A stretch of DNA of 64,000 nucleotides from the NCBI GenBank assembly GCA_041398965.1, contig JAWKTT010000015.1:62001-126000 (forward strand). Reading direction: 5' to 3'. The notes below the pieces were generated by a model. That model had not been told where the DNA came from and did not search any database. It worked only from the letters and a program-made list of their open reading frames with translations. This document shows positions 1-9,739 of the stretch, in pieces (position 1 is the first letter of the stretch; every line of letters begins with the position of its first letter). Origin of the DNA: JAWKTT01 sp041398965 (GTDB taxonomy: Bacteria > Planctomycetota > Planctomycetia > Planctomycetales > Planctomycetaceae). The position numbers were made by a program, and so were the translations under genes.

Positions 1-102
1 TGCGACGAACTGTGCAGCATTCCGAGCCTGGGGGGCGTGGACTCGTTGAATGTCTCGGTGGCGGCAGGAGTGACTGTTGCCTTGATGTCGCTGCCTGGAT
101 GA
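1..102 (+). CDS. C-terminal end of SpoU/TrmH-family RNA 2'-O-methyltransferase (partial)
   Basis: Reading frame 1 is open from the window edge to TGA at 100-102. It ends in a stretch containing IPSLGGVDSLNVSVAAGV, which matches the knotted C-terminal signature of SpoU/TrmH/RlmB methyltransferases (usually 'v-SLNVSVA-a'). These enzymes methylate ribose in rRNA or tRNA using S-adenosylmethionine. Only about 33 residues are visible, so the RNA target (RlmB, TrmH or another) cannot be decided. No terminator is obvious after the stop, and the next 190 bases up to csrA show no other gene. Confidence 0.75.
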   Translation, partial: CDELCSIPSLGGVDSLNVSVAAGVTVALMSLPG

Positions 103-296
103 CAAAAAGTCATCGGGCCACAAACCTCGAACGGTTGCCTGTGAGGAGAGATTAGTCGTCGAGACTTCAGCGCCTCGGTCGCCTCGGCCCATCCAAAAAA
201 AATCGCCACAAACACACGCCAAAACTGTAAGTGGTCGTGGAGTGTTTGTGACGATGCCAACGTCAGGGCAAGTTGAGTCTTGTGAATGGACAGGAA

Positions 297-494
297 TCAG
301 CCAGCGTTAACGTTTTCATTGTGCGGCAACTGTTCGCGCTGAATGGCTTGATAAACTTCTTCCCGGTGGATGCTGACGTCTTTCGGGGCATCGATCCCGA
401 GCCGGACTTTGTCTCCCTGGATGGAGATCACCATCAGAGTGATCGAGTCGCCAATAATGATCTTCTCGTCCTGTTTGCGGCTCAGAACCAACAT
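297..494 (-). CDS. csrA: Carbon storage regulator CsrA, 65 aa
   Basis: The protein starts MLVLSRKQDEKIIIGDSI and continues through VRLGIDAPKDVSIHREEVYQAI, the full CsrA/RsmA signature: beta strands binding GGA motifs in mRNA leaders, and the conserved R-E-E helix. Family members are homodimeric post-transcriptional regulators of about 60-75 aa, so the length is normal. A perfect AGGAGGT Shine-Dalgarno lies at 501-507 on the minus strand, six bases before the ATG, and fixes the start. In many bacteria csrA sits beside flagellar genes (fliW); no flagellar gene is seen here. The next gene (731) is divergent, so csrA is probably monocistronic. Confidence 0.96.
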   Translation of the reverse strand: MLVLSRKQDEKIIIGDSITLMVISIQGDKVRLGIDAPKDVSIHREEVYQAIQREQLPHNENVNAG

Positions 495-730
495 AGCCAG
501 ACCTCCTGTATGGGGTTGAGGAATCGGTGAATACCGTTATCTTCGGAGTCGGGCACGAGACGAGGCCAAGGTGTTCGCTGCGATTGCGGCGAGAATTGCC
601 GAAAGGTGTGATACATCTCGGTCAAGCCGATTTTGCCGGAACAGTCTGTGCGTAACGATGATGCCGAGCGGGGCGCATCGCCGGAACATCTTGGCACTTT
701 TGAACCTTCCTCACTTGCAGAGAATCGTTA

Positions 731-1153
731 ATGTCGGAACAACAGGCTCCTTGGTACGCGGATGGTCTTGCTTTCGAATGCACACAGTGTGGCGACTGCT
801 GCACGGGGTCGCCGGGGCATGTCTGGGTCAACGACGAAGAGATCGCGGCAATCGCTCAATACCTTGGGAAGTCAGTCGGCGAGATTCGATTGCTTCACAC
901 ACATCCCGCTCGCGGGGGAGTGTCGCTGAATGATTACGCCAACGGAGACTGTGTCTTTCTGGACGCAAAGGCTCGCAACTGCACGGTTTACCCTGTTCGG
1001 CCTCGACAGTGTCGGACGTGGCCATTCTGGAATTCAAACCTCGAAGACCCCAAGGCTTGGAAGGAGACGTGTCGGGTCTGCCCGGGAGCCGGTCGGGGGC
1101 AACTTTACACGTTGTCAGAGATCGAAGAGCGGTCAAAAGTGATCGACATCTGA
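731..1153 (+). CDS. YkgJ-family cysteine-cluster protein, 140 aa
   Basis: The sequence carries the YkgJ/UPF0153 zinc- or iron-chelating signature: an N-terminal C-x2-C-x2-CC group (CTQCGDCC near residues 17-24), then CVFLD, CTVYPVRPRQCRTWPF and a C-terminal CRVCPG. All these cysteines are typical of the family. The family's cofactor and reaction are poorly defined, so its role is unknown. The ATG at 731 has only a weak purine-rich site before it. The gene is divergent from csrA across about 236 bases and is followed by 280 bases without a gene. Confidence 0.85.
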   Translation: MSEQQAPWYADGLAFECTQCGDCCTGSPGHVWVNDEEIAAIAQYLGKSVGEIRLLHTHPARGGVSLNDYANGDCVFLDAKARNCTVYPVRPRQCRTWPFWNSNLEDPKAWKETCRVCPGAGRGQLYTLSEIEERSKVIDI

Positions 1154-1433
1154 CGTAACCTTTTTCTAATACATGAGATGCGACACACGTGTTAAACCAG
1201 GAAGAGTTTGCGGATTTTCCCGAATTGACTGAAGCTACTGTCACACAAAGGTCGATGAAAAGAAAAGAATCTCTGACCCGATGTGTGCGGCGTCCAGAGT
1301 TTTGCCCCGGCGAGTTGGTTCAATGGAAGCGGCGTCTTGACACTAAGTCAGTTTGCCGTTTACACTTGAGACACTTCGAACCATCCGTAGAAGTCGGTTT
1401 CCACCGTCTTGGCAAACTGCCGGGAGCCTCACA

Positions 1434-1937
1434 GTGACGAAAAAAGAAATAGTCAAAACGATCTCCGACGATTGCGGGCTGACTCAGCTCAAGACGAAGG
1501 AGATTGTCCAGAAGACGTTTGAAGCAATCATCGAGACCCTTGTTCAAGATCCCCGTCACCGTATCGAGTTACGCAACTTTGGCGTGTTCGAGGTGAAGAA
1601 GCGAGCGGCCCGCAAGGCCCGCAACCCGCGAACTGGTGATCGAGTCGAGGTCCCGGCAAAGTTTGTCGTGACGTTCAAGCCCGGTAAGGAAATGGAGGAA
1701 CAGGTACTGCGATTAGAGCAGGAAGAAATCGAAAGGGAACGTCAGCGGGCTGAGGCCAGTCGCATCGCCAAAATGGGAACCTCTGTCGCCACCGAAACTT
1801 CGATCACACCCAAGTCTCCAATCACAACGACTGCTCCTCTCCACTCCACCATTGACCCCATCACGAACACTCCAGCGAATACCAGTAACACGAACAACAC
1901 CGACAGCGGCGATTCTCAGGAGGCCGCAGCTTCCTGA
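1434..1937 (+). CDS. HU/IHF-family DNA-binding protein with long C-terminal tail, 167 aa
   Basis: From the GTG at 1434 the protein reads MTKKEIVKTISDD and continues with a full HU fold of about 90 residues, including the RNFGVFEVKKRAARKARNP turn and the following beta-arm (TGDRVEVPAKFVVTFKPGKEM). HU proteins bend and compact DNA as dimers. A charged helix (roughly residues 90-115, QEEIERERQRAEASRIAK) and a Thr/Pro/Asn-rich low-complexity tail of about 55 residues follow; such tails occur in HU variants of Planctomycetota. The frame is open further upstream to 1353, but that extension does not look like HU and a GGAG sits at 1423-1426, so GTG 1434 is preferred. Confidence 0.9.
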   Translation: MTKKEIVKTISDDCGLTQLKTKEIVQKTFEAIIETLVQDPRHRIELRNFGVFEVKKRAARKARNPRTGDRVEVPAKFVVTFKPGKEMEEQVLRLEQEEIERERQRAEASRIAKMGTSVATETSITPKSPITTTAPLHSTIDPITNTPANTSNTNNTDSGDSQEAAAS

Positions 1938-2145
1938 ACTTTACGTCTGTCAGTTTCCCACTAAGAATAAACCGTCAATGTGTTTAGCACATCAACGGAC
2001 TTCCCACTTCACCCCAGACAGTGTTGAACCTCGGAATGTTCCGGGGTTCGATTGTCCTTCCCGAACCTTCGGCACGCGGACACGTTGAGGCAGGACGGAT
2101 CTTGTCTCATAGACCGAAGGTCGTACGGACTCACGGAGGAGTCTC

Positions 2146-2364
2146 ATGCGGAAATTTCTGACAACGGCAGTTCTGGCACTCGCTCTGGTTTCCCAGTCGG
2201 GATGTATCGTCCCGATCTGGCATGCCGACCCTGCGGAACGGGTTCGACAAATGATCTACTCTTCGGAGTCGATGCGGCATATTCCCGAAATCTGGGACCG
2301 CATCTGGGGCTTTGATATGCCCGATGTTGCAACCCCCTACCGAACACACGGCGGAGTCATTTGA
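2146..2364 (+). CDS. Small putative lipoprotein, 72 aa, unknown function
   Basis: A hydrophobic N-terminus (MRKFLTTAVLALALVSQSGC) ends in a lipobox-like SQSGC with Cys20, so the mature protein is probably lipid-anchored and only about 53 residues long. It contains ADPAERVRQMIYSSESMRHI and a Trp-rich patch (PEIWDRIWGF). A strong GGAGGA Shine-Dalgarno lies at 2135-2140. I do not recognise a family; it resembles the short secreted proteins common in planctomycete genomes. It stands alone between the HU gene and the IS1380 insertion. Confidence 0.65.
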   Translation: MRKFLTTAVLALALVSQSGCIVPIWHADPAERVRQMIYSSESMRHIPEIWDRIWGFDMPDVATPYRTHGGVI

Positions 2365-2401
2365 CGCTCAGCCCCCGGTCGCTCTGGCCACTTTCCTCTC
2401 C

Positions 2402-2431
2402 GAAATCGCCGCTGGTCCGCACGGCGATTTC
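2402..2431. other. 10-bp inverted repeat (hairpin) after the small lipoprotein gene
   Basis: GAAATCGCCG at 2402-2411 pairs with CGGCGATTTC at 2422-2431 around a 10-base loop, 38 bases after the stop of the lipoprotein gene. No T-run follows, so it is not a classical intrinsic terminator. It could be an RNA stabilising hairpin. Confidence 0.35.
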
Positions 2432-2638
2432 CCCGTTGCGCCCCCTGTTAATCGTTAACCTCTCTAGCCCGGATTATTCGTGAGGTTGCTGTTTTTTGGG
2501 TGTTGTTGTTGATTGTTCTGGGTGTGGTGTTTTTGGGTGGGTGTGGTGTTTTTGGGTGGGTGGGTGCGGAGGGGCTCCCTCCCCGGGTGATGATGGATTG
2601 GCGGACGGGTTCTTGGTGGCGACGACGGAGCAGGGGCG

Positions 2639-4474
2639 TCAACAGCGTTGGACGGTTTGCAGGACCACGCGCCAGGTGGGCAGGCCGGGCCAGGCGCTGC
2701 TCAGGCGGATCAACACCCGTCGGCAACTGACGAGCACTTCCGCGGCGACTTTGATCAGTCGCAATCGCCACGTGGCCGGTTGAGCGTGGCGGAGTTCCGC
2801 GCCGGTGGCGGGGCCGGGACGCTCGGCATCGGGGAGGGGAGCACGGCGACGATCCTGCGGCGGAACCTCGGGCAGTGTGCGTCGCAGGCGGATCAGCAGG
2901 TTGAGCGCAGTGGCGTGCATCATGAATCGAAACAGGTTTGCCATGAAGCGATGATCGCTCAGTCGTTCTCCACACAGGTCGATCTTCAACTCCTTGTTGC
3001 GGTTCTCGCTTTCGCCACGCTGAACATACTCATCGTAGATGCCTTGAGGCAGGATCATCGCTCCGGGACGGTTCGTCACGACGGCCCGTCGGTTGGTGCC
3101 GACCGCATGACATTCCGCCTTGATCACGACTGATCGGGGACGATCCCAGGTCTGAGCCTGATCGGTCAGGGCCGTGAACAGTCGTTGCTTCTGGTCGGTT
3201 CGCCCGTACTCGGTGAGGGCGGTCTCCAGAAGGTCTTCGCTCTCCCGTTTGAGACGGGAATTCATGCCAATTCCGAAGGTGTACCACACTCTCAGCCGTT
3301 CGCAGACTTCGTACATCGCGGGGACTCCGAAGCCGCTGTCGGCGCGGACTTCGATGTCGACATCCGGACAGCGCTGACGCGTCTTCGTCACGACAAACTC
3401 CAAGTCTTCATCGGCCGCCAGTGACGCATGCGCGGTTCCATGCCTGAGCGAGACCATCACCACCAGTCCCGTCTCGGCGTTGGTGATGATGAGCGGGAAG
3501 TACTGGTTCTGCTCGTAGTAACCGTGAAACAACGTCAGCTGTTGCTGGCCGTGGGCCGGGTCGTCGAAGCCATCCAGATCGAGCACCAGCCGCGAGGGTG
3601 GCGTGTCGAAGGAATCGAGGAACTGATCCACCAGCAGTTCCCGCAAACGAAACAGCGCGGGAATGCTGACCCCGTTCTCGAACCGCGAGAGCGTCGGCTG
3701 CGACGCGGTTTCCGCCCCCGCTTCGGGTAGGCGATCACACACCAGCTGAAAGACCGGATCGTACCGCAACGTGTCGTGGTCGTTCTGATCTTCGTAACCA
3801 GCGATGATGCCATAGATGGTGTGTGCGTCTCGATTGTCGGTGGAATCTTTGGGCGACACAGGATGGACCACGGATGACGCGAATTTGGCGGATGTTCGCG
3901 GATTTCGAGAAGGGAAGAGGGCGACTCAGAGACTTCCAACTCACGACGACGGGGCTCCGGCTCGATCAGGGAGCCACGGATGAAGACAGATAAAGGACGG
4001 ATGCTCACGGATTTGAAAAGGGGGGCGGATAGTCGTAAGCCGAATCCGTCCTTTCATCCTTCTCCATCCGTCGTCATCCGTGGTTCCCCTTTTTCCTTTG
4101 AGCTGCCGTCTCTCCGTTGCCCATTCGTCCAGAGTTCCCGTCGATCGTCCTCGATCGGCGAATATCCGCCGAATCTGCGTCGTCCGCGGTCCATCCGGTC
4201 AACGTTCCGGCCTCGACAGCTGTCACCGACAATTCCCATGCAGACACCCATAGATGCGCTGACGAACCATCGACAGCAATGAGTGAGTCGGCTCCCGCCG
4301 CCACTCCTCGATGACCGCGGCAAACTGCTCCGTAAGACCCAGCCGTTCATCCAGTTCGCGGACCAGCAGCAACCCGGCATCACTCGACAACCTGCCTCCA
4401 GAATTTTCCACAACCAAACGCTTTTGAGGATGAAACTCCAAACATTCCGACCACACACCCTGTAAACTCATCAC
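2639..4474 (-). pseudogene. IS1380-family transposase, split by an insertion
   Basis: The N-terminal part (4474 down to 4257) has the family opening, with SSDAGLLLVRELDERLGL and ending RQRIYG. The C-terminal part (3818 down to 2639) resumes with IYGIIAGYEDQNDHDTLRYDP and contains LDLDGFDDP, DSGFGVPAMYE and ENRNKELKIDL, the expected DDE catalytic blocks. Taking out 438 bases (429-bp element plus one copy of the 9-bp repeat, a multiple of three) gives one uninterrupted frame of 465 codons, normal for IS1380. The interruption means the copy is probably no longer active, although an in-frame ATG at 3871 could give an N-terminally truncated protein. Confidence 0.8.
3819..4247. mobile_element. 429-bp MITE-like element with 9-bp target duplication
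   Basis: The element sits inside the IS1380 transposase gene. It is flanked by identical 9-bp direct repeats CCATAGATG (3810-3818 and 4248-4256). Its ends are long imperfect inverted repeats: both start GTGT-TGC and share ATTGTCGGTG, GGATGGACC, and a stretch like GACGC-GATT-GGCGGAT-TTCGC over roughly 90 bases. The middle is again palindromic (ACGGATG... near 3975-4080). No coding capacity of its own is seen. This fits a small non-autonomous transposon; the transposase that would move it is not identified. Confidence 0.75.
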
Positions 4475-4801
4475 GGCCTCCGTGCTTGCGGGAAAGTTGT
4501 CGACTCACAAACACTTAAACGCAACACCAGGCCATTTCTCGCCCCCCCCCATGAATAATCCGGGCTAAATCCGTATTGCATGCTTCCTCTGACCGAAACC
4601 GCTGTAGCCCCCGTGATCCTCCACGCCTCGAACCTCTGCGTCGGGAGCGGTTGCAGCAGAGACAACTCCTCGGCCAAAAGACCCTGCTTCGGGGCAGGCT
4701 TCCCAGCTGTTGTCGCCGCCAGTCATTCGTTGACGATCGAGAGTTCCCGCACCCGTGGCACCGACACCAGAAAGTTCGGGCAGGCACGATCGAGTAGACA
4801 C

Positions 4802-5026
4802 TCAACACGCCCGTTCTCGTTCGGTCGGCGCACCAGGCAGAAACGAGTCCAGCTTCGATGCCCGCCGCCGCGATCTCCGCTAGCCGATAGGCTCGGAGTG
4901 AGACAGCAACTTCAGGAGCGTCTGCCAGTGAATCCCCTACTGCTCGGAAGCCGCCCGCTTGCTGATCTCGCCGGTCAACACCCGACGACGAATCTCCACC
5001 CATTGTTGCCTGTCCGTGTCCACCCT
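4802..5026 (-). pseudogene. IS21-type IstA transposase N-terminal relic
   Basis: Reading the minus strand from about 5026 gives QQWVEIRRRVLTGEISKRAA, then, after an in-frame TAG, GIHWQTLLKLLSHSEPIG and further stops. This resembles the helix-turn-helix start of planctomycete IS21-like IstA proteins (EIRRRVL-GvSKR...GMHW-TL-KiL-h-EPPGY). Only a short, stop-riddled fragment remains, next to the IS1380 copy. The rest of 4568-5337 shows no gene. Confidence 0.5.
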
Positions 5027-5337
5027 GCTCGCCTGCTGCTGATCCCAACGGCTCGAAAAACCAAGCAGCCTGAAGTCTCAGCAACAACGGAACATCTGCG
5101 CTACTCTTTCTCACCGACCTCTCCATACCCGTCGAGCACTGCAGCTTCTCCCGGCCGTGAGCAGGGATAGGCTTTGTATTGAAACGAACGGTCTCCCGCA
5201 CTCATACGACTATCTTTGAGAACATTCGCTATGCTTGTTGAGTTGATTCGCGTACAACACCAATTGGCGGTGACGTAAGGTCTGTGGCTTCGACAGTATG
5301 ATAGTCACTCAGAGTTCCATCCAACCCTCAAAACCAA

Positions 5338-6057
5338 ATGAATCGACTCTCCGTCAACCGACTTCCGTTGCTCTTCTTACTCGGGGTGATGCTCCTGTTC
5401 GGATGCGGCAAGAATGGGAGTGAGCCGTCAAGTTCTGGCGGCAATTCTCAACCCTCTGGTGCAGACAACGGTCATGGAGGGTACAATTCTTATTATACAG
5501 ATGGAGAGATCACCTTTGTCGACAACGCTGCTAGCAATACGCCACTCGACGAAGGACTGACCAAGTTGGCTTTTGTCGACACCAACGGGAAAGAGACGAC
5601 AGTTTCGGACTACGCGGGGGAGAAAATGTTGGTGCTAGTGCTGACTCGCGGCAACACTGACCCAATTTGTCCCTATTGCTCTACCCAAACTGTCGGTTAC
5701 ATCAGCCAGTACGAAGAGTTTGTCAAACGCGGAGCTGAGGTGCTGTTGGTCTATCCGATCGAGAAGGCCGTCGACTCAGCAAGGGTCGATGCATTTCTTG
5801 AGAACGTGCGTCAGAAGGTGAACGATCCCAACCGTCCCGTTCCGTTTCCCGTATTACTCGATGTCGAACTTCGGGCAGTCAATCATTTGGGAATTCGTGA
5901 AAACCTTTCGAAGCCGGCCACGTACATCATTGATCGAGAGGGAAAAGTACGGTATGCCTATGTTGGAAAAGAGCGGCAATTATCTGACCGACCCTCTGTT
6001 CAAGCGGTTTTGGGAGAACTCGACAAGCTCACGGCCACCCCATTGCCCGCGTCATGA
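5338..6057 (+). CDS. Thioredoxin-fold (AhpC/TSA-like) lipoprotein, 239 aa
   Basis: The signal peptide ends in LLFGCG (Cys23), so this is a predicted lipoprotein. A Ser/Gly-rich linker (about 30-50) leads into a peroxiredoxin/thioredoxin-like domain: DTNGKETTVSDYAGEKMLVLVLTRG, then CPYCSTQ with Cys111 and Cys114, and later PVLLDVELRAVNHLGI and PATYIIDREGKVRYAYVG, the usual 'P-T-y-iiD-eG-v' ending. The CPYC pair suggests a periplasmic disulfide or peroxide reductase acting on envelope proteins. It is followed at 41 bases by the protein kinase, so the two may be co-transcribed. The substrate is unknown. Confidence 0.8.
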   Translation: MNRLSVNRLPLLFLLGVMLLFGCGKNGSEPSSSGGNSQPSGADNGHGGYNSYYTDGEITFVDNAASNTPLDEGLTKLAFVDTNGKETTVSDYAGEKMLVLVLTRGNTDPICPYCSTQTVGYISQYEEFVKRGAEVLLVYPIEKAVDSARVDAFLENVRQKVNDPNRPVPFPVLLDVELRAVNHLGIRENLSKPATYIIDREGKVRYAYVGKERQLSDRPSVQAVLGELDKLTATPLPAS

Positions 6058-6097
6058 CCTGTCGCACTCCGGTTCTCCGGCAACTTGCGACAATTGA

Positions 6098-8086
6098 ATG
6101 AACGATACCCCGATAATGAGCGAAGCGTCGACCCCACCATCTCCGGGCGACTTCCTGACAGTTGCCGTCAACTTGCGTTTCCTGTCGGACTCCGATCGAA
6201 GGGAGTTCGAATCGGAAGGTGTTGCGCTCGGAATCTCTCCGCGTGATGTCGCCATCGAACAGGGGCGGCTTGATGCAGTCGCCGTCGATATCATTACCAC
6301 CCTGCTCCACCCCGAAACCACGATACCCGGTTACAGCATCGAGAGTCTGTTGGGACGTGGCGGCATGGGGGTCGTCTATCGAGCCCTACAAAAAAACCTC
6401 AATCGACCGGTGGCCCTAAAGACGATACTCGTGGGTCAAAAGGCCACTCGCTCCGTTCTCGACCGCTTTGAAAAGGAGGCGAAAACTGTCGGTCTGCTTC
6501 GGCATCCAAATATCATTGCAGCGCACGACTTTGGCAGAGCGGAAGGCAGACTTTATTTCGTTATGGAATTAGTGGAAGGGGTCGACCTCCTCGAACGCCT
6601 GAAGTTGCAAGGAGCGATTTCGGAGTCGATCGCGTTGGCGATCGTTCGACAGGCGGTCTCGGGACTACTTCATGCCGATGAACACAACATCGTTCATCGA
6701 GACATCAAGCCCGCCAACCTGATGTTGCTTGAGCCGCCGCCCGGATATCCTCTTCCCCCAAACGTTCCTCTCGTTAAGGTCGCGGACTTCGGTCTCGCGC
6801 TGCTAACTAAAGAAGCAGAAATCGACACGCGCTTGACTGCAGAATCAACGACGGTCGGATCACCACACTACATGGCCCCCGAGCAACTGCAAAGCAGCGA
6901 AGTCGACCAACGAGCCGATATTTATTCGCTCGGAGCCACACTGTATCACATGCTCGCAGGTATGCCACCGTTTGAAGGCATGAATCTCCCGCAAGTTGTC
7001 GCCGCCAAGCTAGGAAACGGGCCAACTCCGTTAAAAGACATCGCCCCGCAAGTTTCAGAATCGACTCTGCGACTCGTCAACTGGCTAATGAGCCGTGATC
7101 CCAAGGACCGCCCGCAGAACTATCACACGCTGCTCAGCTCTCTTGACCAAGAATTTACAACGATGGTCGAGACATTGCACCTTCCCACGGAACCAAACGG
7201 ACGGCATCAGAACGCACGTACTATCGAAACCGCTTTGCTTCCAACCGAGCCGAGAGAGACAACCAACGTCGCAGAGACTTCTCCCCTACCGACACTTCCG
7301 CAAAGCAAGGGGCGATCGCAGATGCGCGCCGTCGGGCGTCATTTCTCGGGATGGCTCATGGCTGCCGCACTATGTGTCATGCTGGGCACGCTGATTTGGT
7401 GGATCGAACATTCAAGCGCCGATCATTTCCCTCAGACTCCTGTCGCTATGCAGACCGCCGGATTTTCACATCTGCTCTTCGACGGCAACACGATTACCGG
7501 ATGGACGGTGCGTTCGGGGACCTGGAGACCGCGCCCTCAACACGCTGTGATCGTTGGAAGTAACGGCCTCATATCCCGAACGCTTTTTATTCGGGGCGAC
7601 GACAACACTTCTGATGTCAAACCAAGAGCTCCTGAGTGGTTTCAACTTGAAGTCGGACTACAACCTCTTTCGAAAGTCGATGAGGAAGAAGGGCAGACTC
7701 TCGATTGGCAAATCGGATCATCAGACAAACAGACACGATCGCAGGAAATTCACTTTGGGTTGGAATCGGTTCAGGGACGCAATGGAAAACGCTGGATCAT
7801 CAGACGGAGTTCCGCCGGTATAGAAATCGGTTCCGCAAAGAGTGACGACGCCCCATTCATCCGGAATCATAGTATTCCACACGCCCCAGTATTGCCCAAT
7901 GAGCCACAATCCATCATGATCCGCCGAGTGCCGAACGGCTGGTTCGTTTCTGTTGGTGAGACACAGATTGCCAGCATGCCGTTACATACTCGCGCGGCAC
8001 TCCCCGAATTTCGGCTGGCATCACAAGCAGGCCCCGTTGGGTTTTCGGACATCTACTTTTCCGAGCTCATTCCAGTCGCGGAATAA
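6098..8086 (+). CDS. Membrane serine/threonine protein kinase with C-terminal extracytoplasmic domain, 662 aa
   Basis: A Hanks-type kinase domain spans roughly residues 78-350: glycine loop GRGGMGVVYRA (86-96), catalytic Lys in VALKTI (108), HRDIKPAN (Asp202), DFG (230-232) and GSPHYMAPEQ. All key residues are present. A linker with two imperfect LPTEP-type repeats precedes one transmembrane segment (near 425-447, WLMAAALCVMLGTLIWWIEH). The outer part resembles DUF1080/concanavalin-like domains of planctomycete proteins (FDGNTITGWTVRSGTW...). The first 75 residues form an N-terminal region typical of planctomycete kinases. Ligand and targets are unknown. Start: ATG 6098; ATG 6116 is an alternative. 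Confidence 0.88.
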   Translation: MNDTPIMSEASTPPSPGDFLTVAVNLRFLSDSDRREFESEGVALGISPRDVAIEQGRLDAVAVDIITTLLHPETTIPGYSIESLLGRGGMGVVYRALQKNLNRPVALKTILVGQKATRSVLDRFEKEAKTVGLLRHPNIIAAHDFGRAEGRLYFVMELVEGVDLLERLKLQGAISESIALAIVRQAVSGLLHADEHNIVHRDIKPANLMLLEPPPGYPLPPNVPLVKVADFGLALLTKEAEIDTRLTAESTTVGSPHYMAPEQLQSSEVDQRADIYSLGATLYHMLAGMPPFEGMNLPQVVAAKLGNGPTPLKDIAPQVSESTLRLVNWLMSRDPKDRPQNYHTLLSSLDQEFTTMVETLHLPTEPNGRHQNARTIETALLPTEPRETTNVAETSPLPTLPQSKGRSQMRAVGRHFSGWLMAAALCVMLGTLIWWIEHSSADHFPQTPVAMQTAGFSHLLFDGNTITGWTVRSGTWRPRPQHAVIVGSNGLISRTLFIRGDDNTSDVKPRAPEWFQLEVGLQPLSKVDEEEGQTLDWQIGSSDKQTRSQEIHFGLESVQGRNGKRWIIRRSSAGIEIGSAKSDDAPFIRNHSIPHAPVLPNEPQSIMIRRVPNGWFVSVGETQIASMPLHTRAALPEFRLASQAGPVGFSDIYFSELIPVAE

Positions 8087-8160
8087 CGATCTCGCGCGTA
8101 GCTTAGTGTCCGAAATGTTAGCTGTAACGATGATCCCCTGGGCGACCGATTTATAAATAT

Positions 8161-8777
8161 GCCGCCGCTTGGTCAGAAATAGAGCGAATCTCTCTGCGGG
8201 ACCAGGCGATCGTGCTGCATCAGTCGGATCATGGTCATTCGACGGAGGAACGGACCTTCTCTGGGGGAGGGAGTGCCGGGCCGTATCGTGGGGCCAAGGG
8301 CTGTCTGTTTGAAGGGGGCATTCGAGTCCCGGCCATCGTCTCTTGTCCGGGGACGATTCCGCAGGGAGTCGTGCGAGATCAGCTGGCGACAGGTTGCGAC
8401 TGGTCTCGACGCTCGCCGACCTCTGCGGGCTCGACATGGCCCAGTCCCTTCCGGATTCTGCGGCGGTTCCGCATCATCTCGATGGACGCAGCCTCAGTGA
8501 TGTTATTATTCACGACAAACCAACCCCACACACGAGAGCTTCTACTGGGCAACTCGGAGCGGGCCCGGGGCTCAATGGGTCGTTCGACATGGAGACTGGA
8601 AACTGCTCGGAAAATGCCAAGGATACCAGCGGCCGACCACTTACGAAGAATGACCACCTCTTCCTCGTCAACCTGTTACCGATCCTCAGGAGTCAAAGAA
8701 TCCTCGCGGCGGATCATCCCGAGGAACTTCGCGAACTGAAATCATTGAGAGAAAAATATGTGCAGTCATTGAAGTAA
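8161..8777 (+). pseudogene. Sulfatase C-terminal remnant, frameshifted
   Basis: The first frame encodes IERISLRDQAIVLHQSDHGH followed by PYRGAKGCLFEGGIRVPAIV, a classic arylsulfatase-family block. Near 8395-8410 the match moves to another frame (LVSTLADLCGLDMAQSLPD, HLDGRSLSD), ending at 8777. The N-terminal half with the formylglycine motif is absent. This is a truncated, frameshifted sulfatase relic; sulfatases are very numerous in Planctomycetota. Confidence 0.75.
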
Positions 8778-8896
8778 TCTCGCACAGAGAATCGTTACTG
8801 TGTGACTTATCACCACCTGACTTGACATGAAGTGCCCGCCATTGGGGCCGTGATGACCCACTTACGACACACTGAGTTTCACCCCGGGAGATGCCC

Positions 8897-9739
8897 ATGA
8901 ACTTTTCGTATTTGCTGTTTGTTTTCTCTGTTGTCTGCGACGCTCGGTTTCGCAGCGGAGACGTCGCCAGTCGCCGAGCCGACTGTGGGTCAGAGGACCC
9001 CGTTGTGGGAGGGGCCGTCTCCAGTTGGGGATGGGACGATGGACGAAGCGAAAGGGTGGATTACGGTCCATCGGCCGGCGAAACCCAATGGGACCGCGAT
9101 GGTGATTGCCCCGGTGGAGGCTATGGCGGACTTGTCGTGGGAGTCGAGGGACATGGGATTGCCAAGTGGTTGACGCAACATAACATCACGGGCGTTGTTC
9201 TTGAATACCGCCTCTCCCGGCGGGGCGTCATGCTGTGCCACTGCTGGATACCCAACGCGCCTTACGCACTGTGCGTTTCATGCGAAGGATTAACCTGACC
9301 CTGAACGCATCGGCATCATTGGCTTTTCCGCTGGTGGACATGTCGCCTAAACAGCAGCAACCCACTTCGATGATGAAGACCCGAAGGCGCATCGACGCGA
9401 TCGATCGCGTTAGCTGTCGTCCTGACTTCGCGATTCTGGTTTATCCGGTCGTTACTACGGGGAAGAAGACACATCAGGGATCGAAGGGAAGATTGCTTAT
9501 AAGGACCTTCACCCGATATGGTGAAGTTGTATTCCAACGAATTACAGGTCACGGCGAAGACCCCGCCGATGTTCTGGCACGCTGTTGATGACACGGTATC
9601 CCCCGAAAATAGCCGTGAACTATTTGCATCGCTGCAAAAGAACAAGAACATCGCATCTAAATATCTCGAACTCCCGTCGGGTGGGCACGGCCTGAATGGC
9701 TGTAAAGGACCAATGGGATGCGGCAAGAACAGTCCATGA
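8897..9739 (+). pseudogene. Secreted alpha/beta-hydrolase (esterase/xylanase-like) pseudogene with several frameshifts
   Basis: A GGGAG site precedes ATG 8897 and a signal-peptide-like start, but homologous blocks hop among all three frames: GWITVHRPAKPNGTAMVI, then GGYGGLVVGVEGHGIAKWL and NITGVVLEYRL, then TQRALRTVRF, DRVSCRPDFAILVYPV, and finally LQVTAKTPPMFWHAVDDTVS and YLELPSGGHGLNG. Together they reconstruct a planctomycete BD-FAE-like esterase, but at least four frameshifts make it dead. Confidence 0.7.

Larger units (their letters stand above)
2465..4567 (-). mobile_element. IS1380-family insertion sequence, inactivated
   Basis: The element is bounded by an imperfect inverted repeat: TAGCCCGGATTATTCGTG at the left (from 2465) and the reverse complement of the same motif, with one mismatch, ending at 4567. 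Inside is a single IS1380-type transposase gene on the minus strand. Removing the nested 429-bp element and its 9-bp duplication leaves about 1.66 kb, a usual size for the family. I could not make out a clear target duplication at the outer ends. Confidence 0.75.
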
